From assembly GCA_023392075.1 (NCBI GenBank), contig JAEVZU010000183.1:1-64000 (forward strand): a DNA stretch of 64,000 nt, given 5' to 3'. Shown here in pieces: positions 1 through 8,849 of the stretch. The notes below the pieces were generated by a model. The model did not search any database and was not told the origin of the DNA. It saw only the letters and a program-made list of their open reading frames with translations. How positions within the stretch are numbered: the first letter of the stretch is position 1; each line of letters starts with the position of its first letter. Source of the stretch: Bacillota bacterium (lineage in GTDB: Bacteria > Bacillota > Clostridia > Acetivibrionales > DSM-1351). The position numbers and the translations under genes were made by a program.

Positions 1-1766
1 AGATATTGATACCTCTTGTTTTCATAGGTTTTTTCAGCTTTAAAAGTTCTGAAGAAATCATTACAAATAAATCCCTTTCATACTCCAAGGATATACTGAG
101 CCTTATTGAACTAAGGCTTCAGGATACTGTCAGAAATCTTAACATCATATCCCAGGATCTGAGCAGTGATGAAAGTATTTATGAAGCACTGATGAATGAC
201 GACAGCAATAACATAAACATGCTGTACAGCTATGAAGTAGGGAGCAAGCTCAATAACGTATTTCTCAATGCTGTAATGACCAGGACAGAAATACAGTCCA
301 TGTGTATTGTAACAAACAAGAAACGGTTTTTTATATATGATAATAACAATAAATCCGACGGTTCAAACATCAAATCCATAGTTTTGCAGAAGTATACCGA
401 GATCGTGAAATCGGCGGCTCAAGCCAACGGAAAGGCAGTATGGTTTTTCAATACCAAAAACGGAGTTGTACAGAATTCGTATTTGGTCAGAATGATTTAC
501 AACAGGGACAATTACAAGGAAATAGGACTGCTTGTTGTTGAAATCAATATGCAGTTTTTTGATTTTGTACTTCAGGGTCTTGAATCGGAAGTTATGCAGA
601 ATACCACAATTTTGTCCTCGGATAATGAAATTATTATATATAAAAACAAAGCCGCTCTGGACAAATATAAAGAGGTAATACAGGATATTCCCAATGAAAA
701 AAACTCATTTGTTGATAAGAAGAATAATATTTTTGTTGCACATACCTACTTATCGGAACCCAGGTGGAGAATAGTGACCTATATCCCGCTGAATCAACTT
801 TATTCCGATGTGGAAACACTCAGAGACAGGATTATATTATTGTGCATGGGGTCAATCCTGATCTTGTCTGTTGTGAGTATCTTTATGTCCTTTGATATGA
901 TCAAGCCTATAAACCAGTTGGTTAAGGCCATGAAAGGAATGAATATCGACAACATATCCGACAGTTATATAGAGATAGAAAGAAAAGATGAGCTGGGTTT
1001 TTTGCATAAAACCTTCAACAATATGACAAAAGAAATTGATCATCTGGTTACATGGATATACAGAGAGCAGATTACACGCAAGGAGGCCGAGCTAAAAGCA
1101 TTGCAGTCACAGATAAATCCCCACTTCCTCTTCAACACTCTGGAATCGATCAACTGGATGGCGCAACTGAACAATGTTCCTGAGATAAGCAGCACGGTAT
1201 CGGATCTTTCCACTTTGCTGGAGGCAAGTATCGGAAGGGATGACAGGCTCATAACAATTGAAGAGGAATTTATGTATATAGATAAATATATAGCACTGCT
1301 TAAGAGGAGATTTGAGGACAGGATTAGTCTCAACAAGGAAGTCGACCCCAAGGTGCTTTATATAAAAATCCCAAGGCTTCTGATTCAGCCCCTTATAGAA
1401 AATGCAGTATACCATGGAGTGGAAAACAGCAGGGGTAAGGGAATCATAACGCTCACAGCCAGCATTCGCGGAGAATTGCTGATAATTGAAGTAATTGACA
1501 ATGGCAACGGCATATCAACAGAAGAACTTGTAAAATTAAATAAAGGTTTGGAAATGGATAACGATACATATTTTAAATCTTTAACCAATAAAAAGAACAA
1601 AAGTATCGGCATTGATAATGTTAACAGAAGGATTAAGCTCTTTTACGGCGAAAAATACGGTATAAACATTGAAAGCAAATTGAATATCTACACAAAAGTA
1701 TCTGTTACTTTACCTGCACAGAGTTATAAAAAGGAGGGTTTTTATGTACAAAGTACTAATAATTGA
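1..1766 (+). CDS. YesM-type sensor histidine kinase (5' end outside window)
   Basis: Membrane sensor kinase that would phosphorylate the response regulator encoded directly downstream. The frame is open to the window edge, so the N-terminus, including part of the first membrane helix, is missing; a TTG at 6 is probably internal. Visible in order: a hydrophobic start, an extracytoplasmic sensor region (to about nt 810), a second membrane segment (about nt 825-900), a HAMP linker, a His_kinase domain with the motif NPHFLFNTLESINW (phospho-acceptor His, about nt 1120-1160) and an HATPase domain with PLIENAVYHGVE and DNGNGI. The stop overlaps the next start by 23 bases, indicating translational coupling. 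Family knowledge: YesM/LytS-like kinases sense sugars or sugar-bound binding proteins. The context (importer and cellobiose phosphorylase) suggests a cellodextrin sensor like CuaS of R. cellulolyticum; that identity is inference. Confidence 0.88.
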   Translation, partial: ILIPLVFIGFFSFKSSEEIITNKSLSYSKDILSLIELRLQDTVRNLNIISQDLSSDESIYEALMNDDSNNINMLYSYEVGSKLNNVFLNAVMTRTEIQSMCIVTNKKRFFIYDNNNKSDGSNIKSIVLQKYTEIVKSAAQANGKAVWFFNTKNGVVQNSYLVRMIYNRDNYKEIGLLVVEINMQFFDFVLQGLESEVMQNTTILSSDNEIIIYKNKAALDKYKEVIQDIPNEKNSFVDKKNNIFVAHTYLSEPRWRIVTYIPLNQLYSDVETLRDRIILLCMGSILILSVVSIFMSFDMIKPINQLVKAMKGMNIDNISDSYIEIERKDELGFLHKTFNNMTKEIDHLVTWIYREQITRKEAELKALQSQINPHFLFNTLESINWMAQLNNVPEISSTVSDLSTLLEASIGRDDRLITIEEEFMYIDKYIALLKRRFEDRISLNKEVDPKVLYIKIPRLLIQPLIENAVYHGVENSRGKGIITLTASIRGELLIIEVIDNGNGISTEELVKLNKGLEMDNDTYFKSLTNKKNKSIGIDNVNRRIKLFYGEKYGINIESKLNIYTKVSVTLPAQSYKKEGFYVQSTNN

Positions 1767-3366
1767 TGATGAATCCATTATCAGAAAAGGAATAAAAAAT
1801 ATCATCAATTGGAAACAGCTGGACTGTGAAGTATGTGCAGATGCAAGTGATGGCATTGAGGGAATTGAACTGATAAAAAAATATCTGCCCGAAGTAATTA
1901 TTACAGATATCCGAATGCCAGGGATGGATGGCCTGAGTATGATAAAACAGGTAAAAGGAATTGTGCCGTATTCCAAGATAATAATCCTTACAGGATACAG
2001 GGATTTTGACTATGTGCAGGAAGCCATCAAGTTCGGTGCCTTTGATTTTTTACTTAAGCCGTCAAAAATCGAGGAGCTCACTGCGGTACTTACAAGAGCG
2101 GTAAATGAAATAAATGATCAGAAAATAAGGCATATGGAGATAGACCGGTTTAAAGTCCTGTTTGAACAAAGTATACCAGTTCTCAGAGAAAAGCTCCTTT
2201 ATGATATTATTTACGGACTGAATACCAATGAATATGAAATAACTGAGAAGATGAAGTTATTCAACATCAGCATAAAGAACTTTGTACTGGTTGTCATGGA
2301 AAACGACTATGATGAGAAATCCAACAGCTCCCAGTATGACAAACATCTTTATCAGTTTGGTATTGTTAACTCTTTTGAGGAGATATTTGCTGAAAAGTAC
2401 GAGGTCCTGTCCATAATGCTCAACAGCAGCAGGGTGGGTTTCATTATACAGAAGCCTGACAGGATACCTTTGGATATAGAGGAAGTAAGTGAAAAATGCA
2501 GTTATCTTCAGGAAGTGATAAATAATGGCTTTGGGTTTACCGTCACAATCGCTGTCAGCTCGGCCGGAGTTTCTGCTATGGAATTGCCCGAAAAATTAAA
2601 GGAATGTTTGGGTTCCCTGGAGTATAAAAGCTATATGGGCACCAATTCAATCATACAATACAGCGATTTGAATTCCTTTTTCAGATACGAGGATTATTCA
2701 ACACTTGACAAGTACCAAAAACAGCTGCTGGAAAGCATAAAATCCGGCAACGAGGGACTTGTAAAGGTTACCACTCAAAACATAGCCAGGTATGTTACTA
2801 CCAACAAAATCAACATTAATTATATGAAGAATTTTTATTATACCACTTTGTCCTCAATCAATAATATCAGAATTTCTGTATCGGCAATTGAAGTTGATAA
2901 GAGACATGAGGAGGGCAGGGATATTGCCAGCCTTCTAAAACTGATAGAGAAGAGTGAAAGCGCCGAAGAATTGAATTCATTATTGGAGGATGTAGCCGTA
3001 AGAATTGCCGAGAAGGTTAACAACTTCAACAACAAAAGCATCAAGCTTATTCTCAGAAAAGCAATAGATTATATTCAGGAGCATTACAGTGAACAGGTGA
3101 CACTTAATGAAGTAGCTGAAAATATATATGTCAGCACGTTTTATATAAGCAGAATGTTTAAGAAGGAACTTGGTAAAAGCTTTGTTGACTATCTTAATGA
3201 CGTAAGAATTGAAAAATCCAAGGAACTGCTCAAGGATGTAAAATATAAGACCTATGAAGTGGCAGAGATAGTAGGAATTTCAGATCCGCACTATTTTTCC
3301 AAGCTTTTTAAAAAGTATTCGGGTATGACTCCGTCGGAATACAGAGAGTCTCTTATTTTAAAATAA
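1744..3366 (+). CDS. YesN/AraC-type response regulator (cellodextrin system, copy 1)
   Basis: DNA-binding response regulator of 540 residues. The N-terminal receiver has the acidic pair DDE (residues 8-10), phospho-acceptor Asp55 in ITDIRMPGMDG and the conserved Lys in LLKPS. A middle region of about 300 residues is of the kind usual for YesN proteins, and two AraC helix-turn-helix motifs end the protein (about 435-538, with FYISRMFKKELG and YFSKLFKKYSGMTP). A good ribosome binding site (aaggaggg) lies inside the end of the kinase gene and the two genes overlap, so they form a cognate pair. It probably activates the importer operon starting at 3678. A second protein of identical length and very similar sequence is encoded at 6921-8543. 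Confidence 0.92.
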   Translation: MYKVLIIDDESIIRKGIKNIINWKQLDCEVCADASDGIEGIELIKKYLPEVIITDIRMPGMDGLSMIKQVKGIVPYSKIIILTGYRDFDYVQEAIKFGAFDFLLKPSKIEELTAVLTRAVNEINDQKIRHMEIDRFKVLFEQSIPVLREKLLYDIIYGLNTNEYEITEKMKLFNISIKNFVLVVMENDYDEKSNSSQYDKHLYQFGIVNSFEEIFAEKYEVLSIMLNSSRVGFIIQKPDRIPLDIEEVSEKCSYLQEVINNGFGFTVTIAVSSAGVSAMELPEKLKECLGSLEYKSYMGTNSIIQYSDLNSFFRYEDYSTLDKYQKQLLESIKSGNEGLVKVTTQNIARYVTTNKININYMKNFYYTTLSSINNIRISVSAIEVDKRHEEGRDIASLLKLIEKSESAEELNSLLEDVAVRIAEKVNNFNNKSIKLILRKAIDYIQEHYSEQVTLNEVAENIYVSTFYISRMFKKELGKSFVDYLNDVRIEKSKELLKDVKYKTYEVAEIVGISDPHYFSKLFKKYSGMTPSEYRESLILK

Positions 3367-3677
3367 CAGGAGTTAAATATATTGTTGTTCAAAATTGATT
3401 TTATTTGGATAATATTGTATATAAAAATAGGGTTTAAGGGTCTAAATGAAACAATAAATATATGAAAGCGGGTTTATTCCAAAAAGGACACATTTTTTCA
3501 ATAAATGTGTCCTTTTTGTGTCCGATTTTGCTGTTGGCAGATTGTCAATATATTCAATTATAAAGCAACATTATCTATTCAGAAACAAAGTTCCGTTTTG
3601 TAGAATAAAGTTGCAAAGGTGGTCGGCACCTTAGGCATAACACTCATTGAGTGAAATATAAAAAGGAGGACTTTAAA
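3367..3677. other. Intergenic region between regulator and first importer
   Basis: 311 bases without a gene. It holds a perfect 15-bp hairpin terminator at 3481-3517. A weak promoter-like pair follows (TTGGCA at 3534, TATAAA at 3559, 19-base spacing, low confidence), then a small inverted repeat AAGGTG/CACCTT at 3616-3632. The terminator suggests that the kinase/regulator pair and the importer are separate transcripts, or that the importer is partly attenuated. Confidence 0.6.
3481..3517. terminator. Rho-independent terminator, possibly bidirectional
   Basis: Perfect inverted repeat: AAAAAGGACACATTT (3481-3495) and AAATGTGTCCTTTTT (3503-3517) with a 7-base loop. The stem is A-rich at its left base and T-rich at its right base, so it could act in both directions. 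It follows the response regulator gene. Confidence 0.8.
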
Positions 3678-5045
3678 ATGTTAAAAAAGGTAATGACTGC
3701 TGTCCTTGCAGGTGTGATGGTACTTGGCATGGCGGCCTGCGGCAGCAATGACGGCACATCATCTGCAAGTACAGCCACAGCTTCTGCTTCAGGAACTGCA
3801 AGCGCTGAAGCAACCCTATCTTCCACAGCTCAGGCAACACCGTCTCCCGAGACCAGGAAGCTGACAGAAGCAGAAGGAACTGTAGTTATGTGGAACTGGG
3901 AAAACCAGGACCAGCTCAAGCAAACTCTTGCAGATTTCAACACCAGATATGCCAAGGTAAAGGTTGAATCGGTACCTGTAGCAAGTGCGGATTATGTTAA
4001 AAAAATGAAGACCGCAGTAGCTGCTAAAACTGCTCTGCCTGACGTAATCAGAGGAGAACTTGGATTCAGAGGTACACTGTTTGATATGGATATACTTGAT
4101 GACCTTTCTCAGGCTCCATACAACTTTGACAAGAGCAAGGTTCCCGAACAGGCATGGCCGCTTGTTATGAATGACAAGGGAGTGGTACTTGGAGCACTTA
4201 CCCAGTTCAATCCTTCAGGTATCGCTTACAGAAGAAGCATGGTTAAGGAACTCTTTGGCAATGATGATCCAACCTTTTTGGCCGGCAAGTTCAAGACCTG
4301 GGATGATATAATCAATGCTTTTAAGGATGCAAAGATTGGCGGCAAGAAGGTTTATGCCTTCAGATCGGTAAGAGATATATTCCATATTGTTGACGGATAT
4401 AATCCTACAAATCCCATACAGGATGGTACTGTCAAGTTCAATGAGGTTTATCTCCCAACGTTCCAGCTTATCGAAAAGATGTGGAAGGCCGGAGTACTCA
4501 ACAAATATGATTTTTGGACTCCAGCCTGGAATGCTTCCTTTGCAAAGCAAGAGGATGTATTTACCGCCGCGGCACCCTGGTTCCTGAAATATGTTGTTGA
4601 ACCAAATGATCCAAAGGGTAGCGGTGACTGGGGGGTAACAGTAGCACCGGGCGGAATGTTCAACTGGGGAGGCACGGCCTTGTCGGTTTGGAAGGATTCA
4701 AAGGTTAAAGAAGCTTCATGGGCTTATATCTACGATCAGATACTCAATGAAAAAGGTGTAAAAAATTCTTTTGAAATCGGTATGAATATAACTCCTGTTA
4801 ATGAATTCATTAACAAGCCCGGTTTCTACAGCAAACCTGAACCATACTGGGGCAATCAGGATGTGGGTAAATTCTTTATGGATAATATAGGAGCCGTAAA
4901 GGTTAAAGCTCTCGGTAAATATGACAGCTACCTGGAAGCTAATTTTGTTCTGGGTTTGCAGGAAATCAAAAAAGGTAAGACGGCTCAGGAGGCGGTTGAT
5001 GCCATGATAACAGATATTAAGAAAAATGTTCCTGAGTTGAAGTAG
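3678..5045 (+). CDS. Sugar-binding lipoprotein of ABC importer (MalE-like)
   Basis: Extracellular solute-binding protein (family 1), 455 residues, tethered to the membrane. The start at 3678 is chosen because AGGAGG lies 8 bases upstream and the product opens with a lipoprotein signal (MLKKVMTAVLAG...) and a lipobox GMAAC, Cys21. A Ser/Thr/Ala-rich linker of about 40 residues follows, then a periplasmic-binding fold rich in Trp (WNWENQDQ, APWFLKYV, GGMFNWGG), as usual for oligosaccharide binders. It is followed by two permease genes. Given the linked cellobiose phosphorylase and YesM/YesN pair, cellodextrin is the likeliest ligand (CuaA-like); the ligand is inferred, the family is clear. Confidence 0.9.
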   Translation: MLKKVMTAVLAGVMVLGMAACGSNDGTSSASTATASASGTASAEATLSSTAQATPSPETRKLTEAEGTVVMWNWENQDQLKQTLADFNTRYAKVKVESVPVASADYVKKMKTAVAAKTALPDVIRGELGFRGTLFDMDILDDLSQAPYNFDKSKVPEQAWPLVMNDKGVVLGALTQFNPSGIAYRRSMVKELFGNDDPTFLAGKFKTWDDIINAFKDAKIGGKKVYAFRSVRDIFHIVDGYNPTNPIQDGTVKFNEVYLPTFQLIEKMWKAGVLNKYDFWTPAWNASFAKQEDVFTAAAPWFLKYVVEPNDPKGSGDWGVTVAPGGMFNWGGTALSVWKDSKVKEASWAYIYDQILNEKGVKNSFEIGMNITPVNEFINKPGFYSKPEPYWGNQDVGKFFMDNIGAVKVKALGKYDSYLEANFVLGLQEIKKGKTAQEAVDAMITDIKKNVPELK

Positions 5046-5159
5046 TGATGGAATCGGCACGGAGAGGGCGAAATTCCCTTTCCGGGCTGATGCTCCGGGT
5101 AAAATTATTGTGCCTTTTCATTAACAATGGTTGTGTGCAAGCACAAATAGGAGGTTTAC

Positions 5160-6077
5160 ATGAAATTATCAAAAAAATCAGCACCTTATCTTTTTATGGC
5201 ACCGTATTTTTTATTGTTTATGGTTTTCTCCCTGCTCCCTATTTTATTTACTTTATATATGAGTCTTAATGAATGGGACGGTTACTCGGAAATCAAATTC
5301 GTAGGATTTGACAATTATTTAAGGATGTTTCAAAATGGGGAGTTTACACTTGCACTGAAAAATACTGGGATAATAATGCTTCTCCTGATACCGGTACAGT
5401 TGATACTGGCTATCATAATAGCATACATGATCAATTCAAAACTGGTAGTGCACAAGGAAGTATTTAAGACGGCGGTATTTGCACCATACCTTACAATACC
5501 TATTGCAGCAGGTTTGCTATGGGCCTTCTTTTTCGACGGAGGCAGCTCGGGGACAATAAATTACATCCTGCAGAGCCTGCACATTATTGAGAATCCCATA
5601 GATTGGCTGGCAGACCCATTTCTTGCTAAATTTGTAGTTGCGGCAATCATGCTGTGGAGATATCTCGGATACAGTGTCCTGTTCTTCATGGCCGGATTTG
5701 TTTCAATACCCGAAGAACTGTATGAAGCAGCACGTGTGGATGGTGCCAGGGCATGGCATAATTTCTGGAACATTTCACTTCCCATGATTAAGCCAATCAC
5801 CATTTATATGGTTATTACGTCGATGATCGGCGGGTTTCAAACCTTTGACGAACCCAACATCATATATACACAGGGGAATTACCAGTATGGTCCATACTCC
5901 GGCGGGCCGGACGGCGGTGCTATGACTCTTGTCATGCTGATGAGCAAGGGGGCCTTCCAGAATACACAGTATGGGTATGGCAGTGCAGTTGCTTACGGAA
6001 TGTTTGTAGTAATTGCAGTATTCTCACTTTTATCATTAAAGTTCATGAACGGGAGGAAAAAAGATGGAGCAGACTAA
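5160..6077 (+). CDS. ABC sugar permease, MalF type
   Basis: Inner-membrane permease of 305 residues with about six hydrophobic segments. The binding-protein-dependent transport signature (EAA loop) is seen as EELYEAARVDGARAWHNFWN. An AGGAGG 9 bases before the ATG supports the start. It lies 114 bases after the binding-protein gene and overlaps the next permease by 14 bases, so it forms a heterodimeric channel with it. No ATP-binding subunit is encoded nearby; members of this class commonly use a shared MsmX-type ATPase encoded elsewhere. Confidence 0.92.
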   Translation: MKLSKKSAPYLFMAPYFLLFMVFSLLPILFTLYMSLNEWDGYSEIKFVGFDNYLRMFQNGEFTLALKNTGIIMLLLIPVQLILAIIIAYMINSKLVVHKEVFKTAVFAPYLTIPIAAGLLWAFFFDGGSSGTINYILQSLHIIENPIDWLADPFLAKFVVAAIMLWRYLGYSVLFFMAGFVSIPEELYEAARVDGARAWHNFWNISLPMIKPITIYMVITSMIGGFQTFDEPNIIYTQGNYQYGPYSGGPDGGAMTLVMLMSKGAFQNTQYGYGSAVAYGMFVVIAVFSLLSLKFMNGRKKDGAD

Positions 6078-6891
6078 TAAATTTTACTCCTTTATTCTTT
6101 ATGTAATATTGGCCCTTTGCGCAATTTTCACTATCGGGCCTTTTTATCTCATGGTAGTCATGAGTACCTATGATTCCAATGAACTGTTTATGGGCTTGCA
6201 TCTTCTGCCTGGCCACAACTTCATGATAAACATGAAAGATGTTATTATTAATGCCGGCTTTGGAAGATATTATTTCAACAGTATTTATATTGCAGTTCTG
6301 GCAACCGGATTATCGGTTTTTGTATGCGCTATGTGCGGGTATGCACTAGCAAAGTTTGATTTCAAGCTGAAAAAGCTTGCCTATTATATAGTTCTAATCA
6401 CAATGATGCTGCCGACACAATTGGGTTTGATAGCATTTGTATGGGAAATGAACAAAATAGGCTGGACCGACACTCATCTTTCACTGATTATACCTTCTGC
6501 AGCAAATGCTTTTGCCGTATACTGGATCAGACAATATGCAGTGCAGGGCGTTCCGAACGAAATTATAGAAAGCGGAAGAATTGACGGCTGCAATGAAGCG
6601 GGAATTTTCTTCAGGCTGGTGGTGCCATTTATTAAACCGGCTTTGGGTTCTCAGGCAATGCTTTCTTTTATGGCCTCATGGAATGCATACCTGATTCCCC
6701 TTGTGCTGATCAGCGACCAGAAGAAATATACCGTCACACTGGGCCTATCCACACTTGATGCACTGTATAGAGCTAATTTCGGTGCCAGAATAGCTGCACT
6801 GGTTATTGGCACAATACCTATGTTTATTCTATTTTTAGTATTCTCAAAATCACTTATCAGGGGAATAACTGCAGGATCAGTTAAGGGATGA
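6064..6891 (+). CDS. ABC sugar permease, MalG type
   Basis: Second membrane subunit of the first importer, 275 residues with six predicted membrane segments. The EAA loop is slightly degenerate (NEIIESGRIDGCNEAGIFFRLVVP), and the C-terminus (RGITAGSVKG) is typical of MalG-like subunits. The start overlaps the end of the MalF-type gene and has a GGGAGG-like site inside it, showing translational coupling. The stop overlaps the region where the second response regulator gene begins, so all of these genes are probably on one transcript. Confidence 0.92.
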   Translation: MEQTNKFYSFILYVILALCAIFTIGPFYLMVVMSTYDSNELFMGLHLLPGHNFMINMKDVIINAGFGRYYFNSIYIAVLATGLSVFVCAMCGYALAKFDFKLKKLAYYIVLITMMLPTQLGLIAFVWEMNKIGWTDTHLSLIIPSAANAFAVYWIRQYAVQGVPNEIIESGRIDGCNEAGIFFRLVVPFIKPALGSQAMLSFMASWNAYLIPLVLISDQKKYTVTLGLSTLDALYRANFGARIAALVIGTIPMFILFLVFSKSLIRGITAGSVKG

Positions 6892-6920
6892 ATTCCCATG
6901 GTATTTATATGGGGGAAAAC

Positions 6921-8543
6921 ATGTATAAGGTTGTAATAATAGATGATGAGCCGATTATAAGAAAGGGAATCAAAAACATAATAAATTGGAAGCAGCTGGA
7001 CTGTGAGGTCTGTGCCGAAGCCAGCGACGGCATCGAAGGAATGGAACTGATAGGGAGGTATCTCCCTGAAATTATTCTGACCGATATATGTATGCCTAGA
7101 ATGGACGGCCTGAATATGATAAAACAGGTCAAAAGTATTGTCCCTAATACAAAAATTGTAATAATTACAGGGTATAGAGAATTTGACTATGTACATGGAG
7201 CAATTAAATGCGGAGCTTTTGATTTTCTTTTGAAGCCTACAAGGCTGGAAAACCTTACGGCAGTTCTGGGAAGAGCTGTAGAGGATTTAAATGAACAAAA
7301 AATAAGACATTTGGAGACCGATAGATTTAAATTACTCTTTGAGCAGAGTGTACCCTTGCTCAAAGAGAAATTACTTTGCGATATAGTTTTTGAAATAAAT
7401 AATAATGAAAATGAAATTTTGAATAAAATGAAGTTATTTGATATGCACATAAATAACTTTATTTTTCTTGTTATAGAAAATGAATTCGGTGAAAACTCTG
7501 AAAAGACACAATATGACAAACAGTTATACCAGTTTGGCATTATAAATTCCTTTGAAGAAATACTGACTGATAAGTACGAAGTTTTTATTATTATGCTTAA
7601 TAATAACAGAGTGGGTTTTATCATACAGACAGGTTCGAAGTGTGAAATAAATCCTGCCGAGGTAGTAGAGAAAAGCAGCTATCTGCAGGAAATGATCAAC
7701 AATGCTTTTGGTTTCACGGTTTCAATAGCTGTAAGCACCGTTGGCTCTGCAGTATTGGAACTACCTGAAAAACTTAAGGAATGTCAGCATTCACTTGAGT
7801 ATAAAGGCTATTTAGGTAATAACTCAATAATTCAGTACAGTGATTTGAATTCCTTCTTCAAATTTGACGACTATTCTTTGCTTGAACGATACAAGAAGCA
7901 GCTGCTGGAGGGAATAAAAGCCGGTAATGAGGGAATAGCGGAAGCTTCATCCCAGAGCATAAACAATTTTATTTCCTTAAATAATATTAACGTAAATTAT
8001 CTGAAGAACTTTTACTATTCCACTCTGTCGGCAATTAATGATATCAGAATATCGGTTTTGGCAGCTGATGCCGATAAAAAGCATGAAGAAGGCAGGGATA
8101 TCGCAAGCCTTATAAAATTAATCGATAAGAGTGAAAATACCGGGGAATTAAATCTGCTGCTGCAGGAGGTAGCATTAAAAATAGCTGCAAAAGTAAATAT
8201 TTTCAACAACAAAAGTATAAGAATAATACTCAGGAAAGCTATAGACTACATAAATGCACATTATGCCGAGCCGGTTACTCTTAATGAAGTGGCGGAGCAT
8301 GCATTTGTGACGAGCTTCTATATCAGCAGGATGTTTAAGAAAGAATTGGGTACCAGTTTCGTTGATTATTTAAATGATATAAGAATAGAAAAAGCCAAGG
8401 AGCTTTTAAAGGATGTAAAGTACAAATCATATGAAGTTGCAAATCTGGTGGGAATCCAAGACCCACACTATTTCTCCAAACTATTCAAAAAGCATTCCGG
8501 GATATCCCCGTCTGAATACCGGGAAAACCACGCAATAAAATAA
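6921..8543 (+). CDS. YesN/AraC-type response regulator (copy 2, no adjacent kinase)
   Basis: Response regulator of 540 residues, the same length as the protein encoded at 1744 and closely similar along its whole length (both contain INWKQLDCEVCA, EKLKECL-like and DVKYK blocks). The start at 6921 is preferred over ATG 6888 because GGGGGAAAAC precedes it and the N-terminus (MYKVVIIDDE) then matches copy 1. Receiver Asp55 in LTDICMPRMDG is intact, and the C-terminal AraC helix-turn-helix pair is intact. No kinase gene accompanies it, so it may be phosphorylated by the kinase at the window start or have diverged to another partner. It sits between two importers and probably controls the second. 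Confidence 0.9.
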   Translation: MYKVVIIDDEPIIRKGIKNIINWKQLDCEVCAEASDGIEGMELIGRYLPEIILTDICMPRMDGLNMIKQVKSIVPNTKIVIITGYREFDYVHGAIKCGAFDFLLKPTRLENLTAVLGRAVEDLNEQKIRHLETDRFKLLFEQSVPLLKEKLLCDIVFEINNNENEILNKMKLFDMHINNFIFLVIENEFGENSEKTQYDKQLYQFGIINSFEEILTDKYEVFIIMLNNNRVGFIIQTGSKCEINPAEVVEKSSYLQEMINNAFGFTVSIAVSTVGSAVLELPEKLKECQHSLEYKGYLGNNSIIQYSDLNSFFKFDDYSLLERYKKQLLEGIKAGNEGIAEASSQSINNFISLNNINVNYLKNFYYSTLSAINDIRISVLAADADKKHEEGRDIASLIKLIDKSENTGELNLLLQEVALKIAAKVNIFNNKSIRIILRKAIDYINAHYAEPVTLNEVAEHAFVTSFYISRMFKKELGTSFVDYLNDIRIEKAKELLKDVKYKSYEVANLVGIQDPHYFSKLFKKHSGISPSEYRENHAIK

Positions 8544-8849
8544 AAGTAATATTTCTTCATCACCGTTAATGCTATTTGATTTGCCATTAACGTCATGTAT
8601 TCCTGCTCCAAAGTACAAAGTGCCGGGTCTATTTTACAGTGCTGTAAAATATGTGGAAATATCTTGTTGTATTATTTTGTTCTAATGCCTAGACAAAATA
8701 TTGCACATTTAAACAAGTTGTTCTATTTTGTCTTGCCCGTGTATTCATTAAAATGTAATTATGGAAACAGGAATAAGTTGATTTTTAACTGTGAACGCCT
8801 GTTCTTGACATTTACACATACTACATTTATGAAGGGGTGGCATTTACGC
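8544..8849. other. Intergenic region before second importer
   Basis: About 306 bases without a convincing gene; an open frame from 8595 in phase with the permease lacks a ribosome binding site and is judged untranslated leader. It contains inverted repeats CGTTAATG/CATTAACG (8564-8592) and ATTTTACAG/CTGTAAAAT (8631-8650), and a looser one, ATTTTGT/ACAAAAT (8674-8699). These look like operator or leader structures. No hairpin with a following T-run was found. Confidence 0.5.
8631..8650. promoter_or_regulatory. Palindrome, candidate operator
   Basis: Perfect 9-bp inverted repeat ATTTTACAG / CTGTAAAAT separated by 2 bases, about 200 bases upstream of the second importer. Its symmetry and length fit a dimeric repressor site such as that of the LacI regulator encoded at 12541. 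No matching copy was seen elsewhere in the window, so the assignment is tentative. Confidence 0.35.

Noticed and set aside
3463..3476. TGAAAGCGGGTTTA resembling a CcpA cre site upstream of the first importer
   Set aside because: Three of 14 consensus positions are lost, including dyad symmetry, and it precedes a terminator about 200 bases from the gene.
8595..8849. N-terminal extension of the LplB-type permease
   Set aside because: No ribosome site at 8595, and the related permease at 21243 lacks such an extension; ATG 8850 has a good site.
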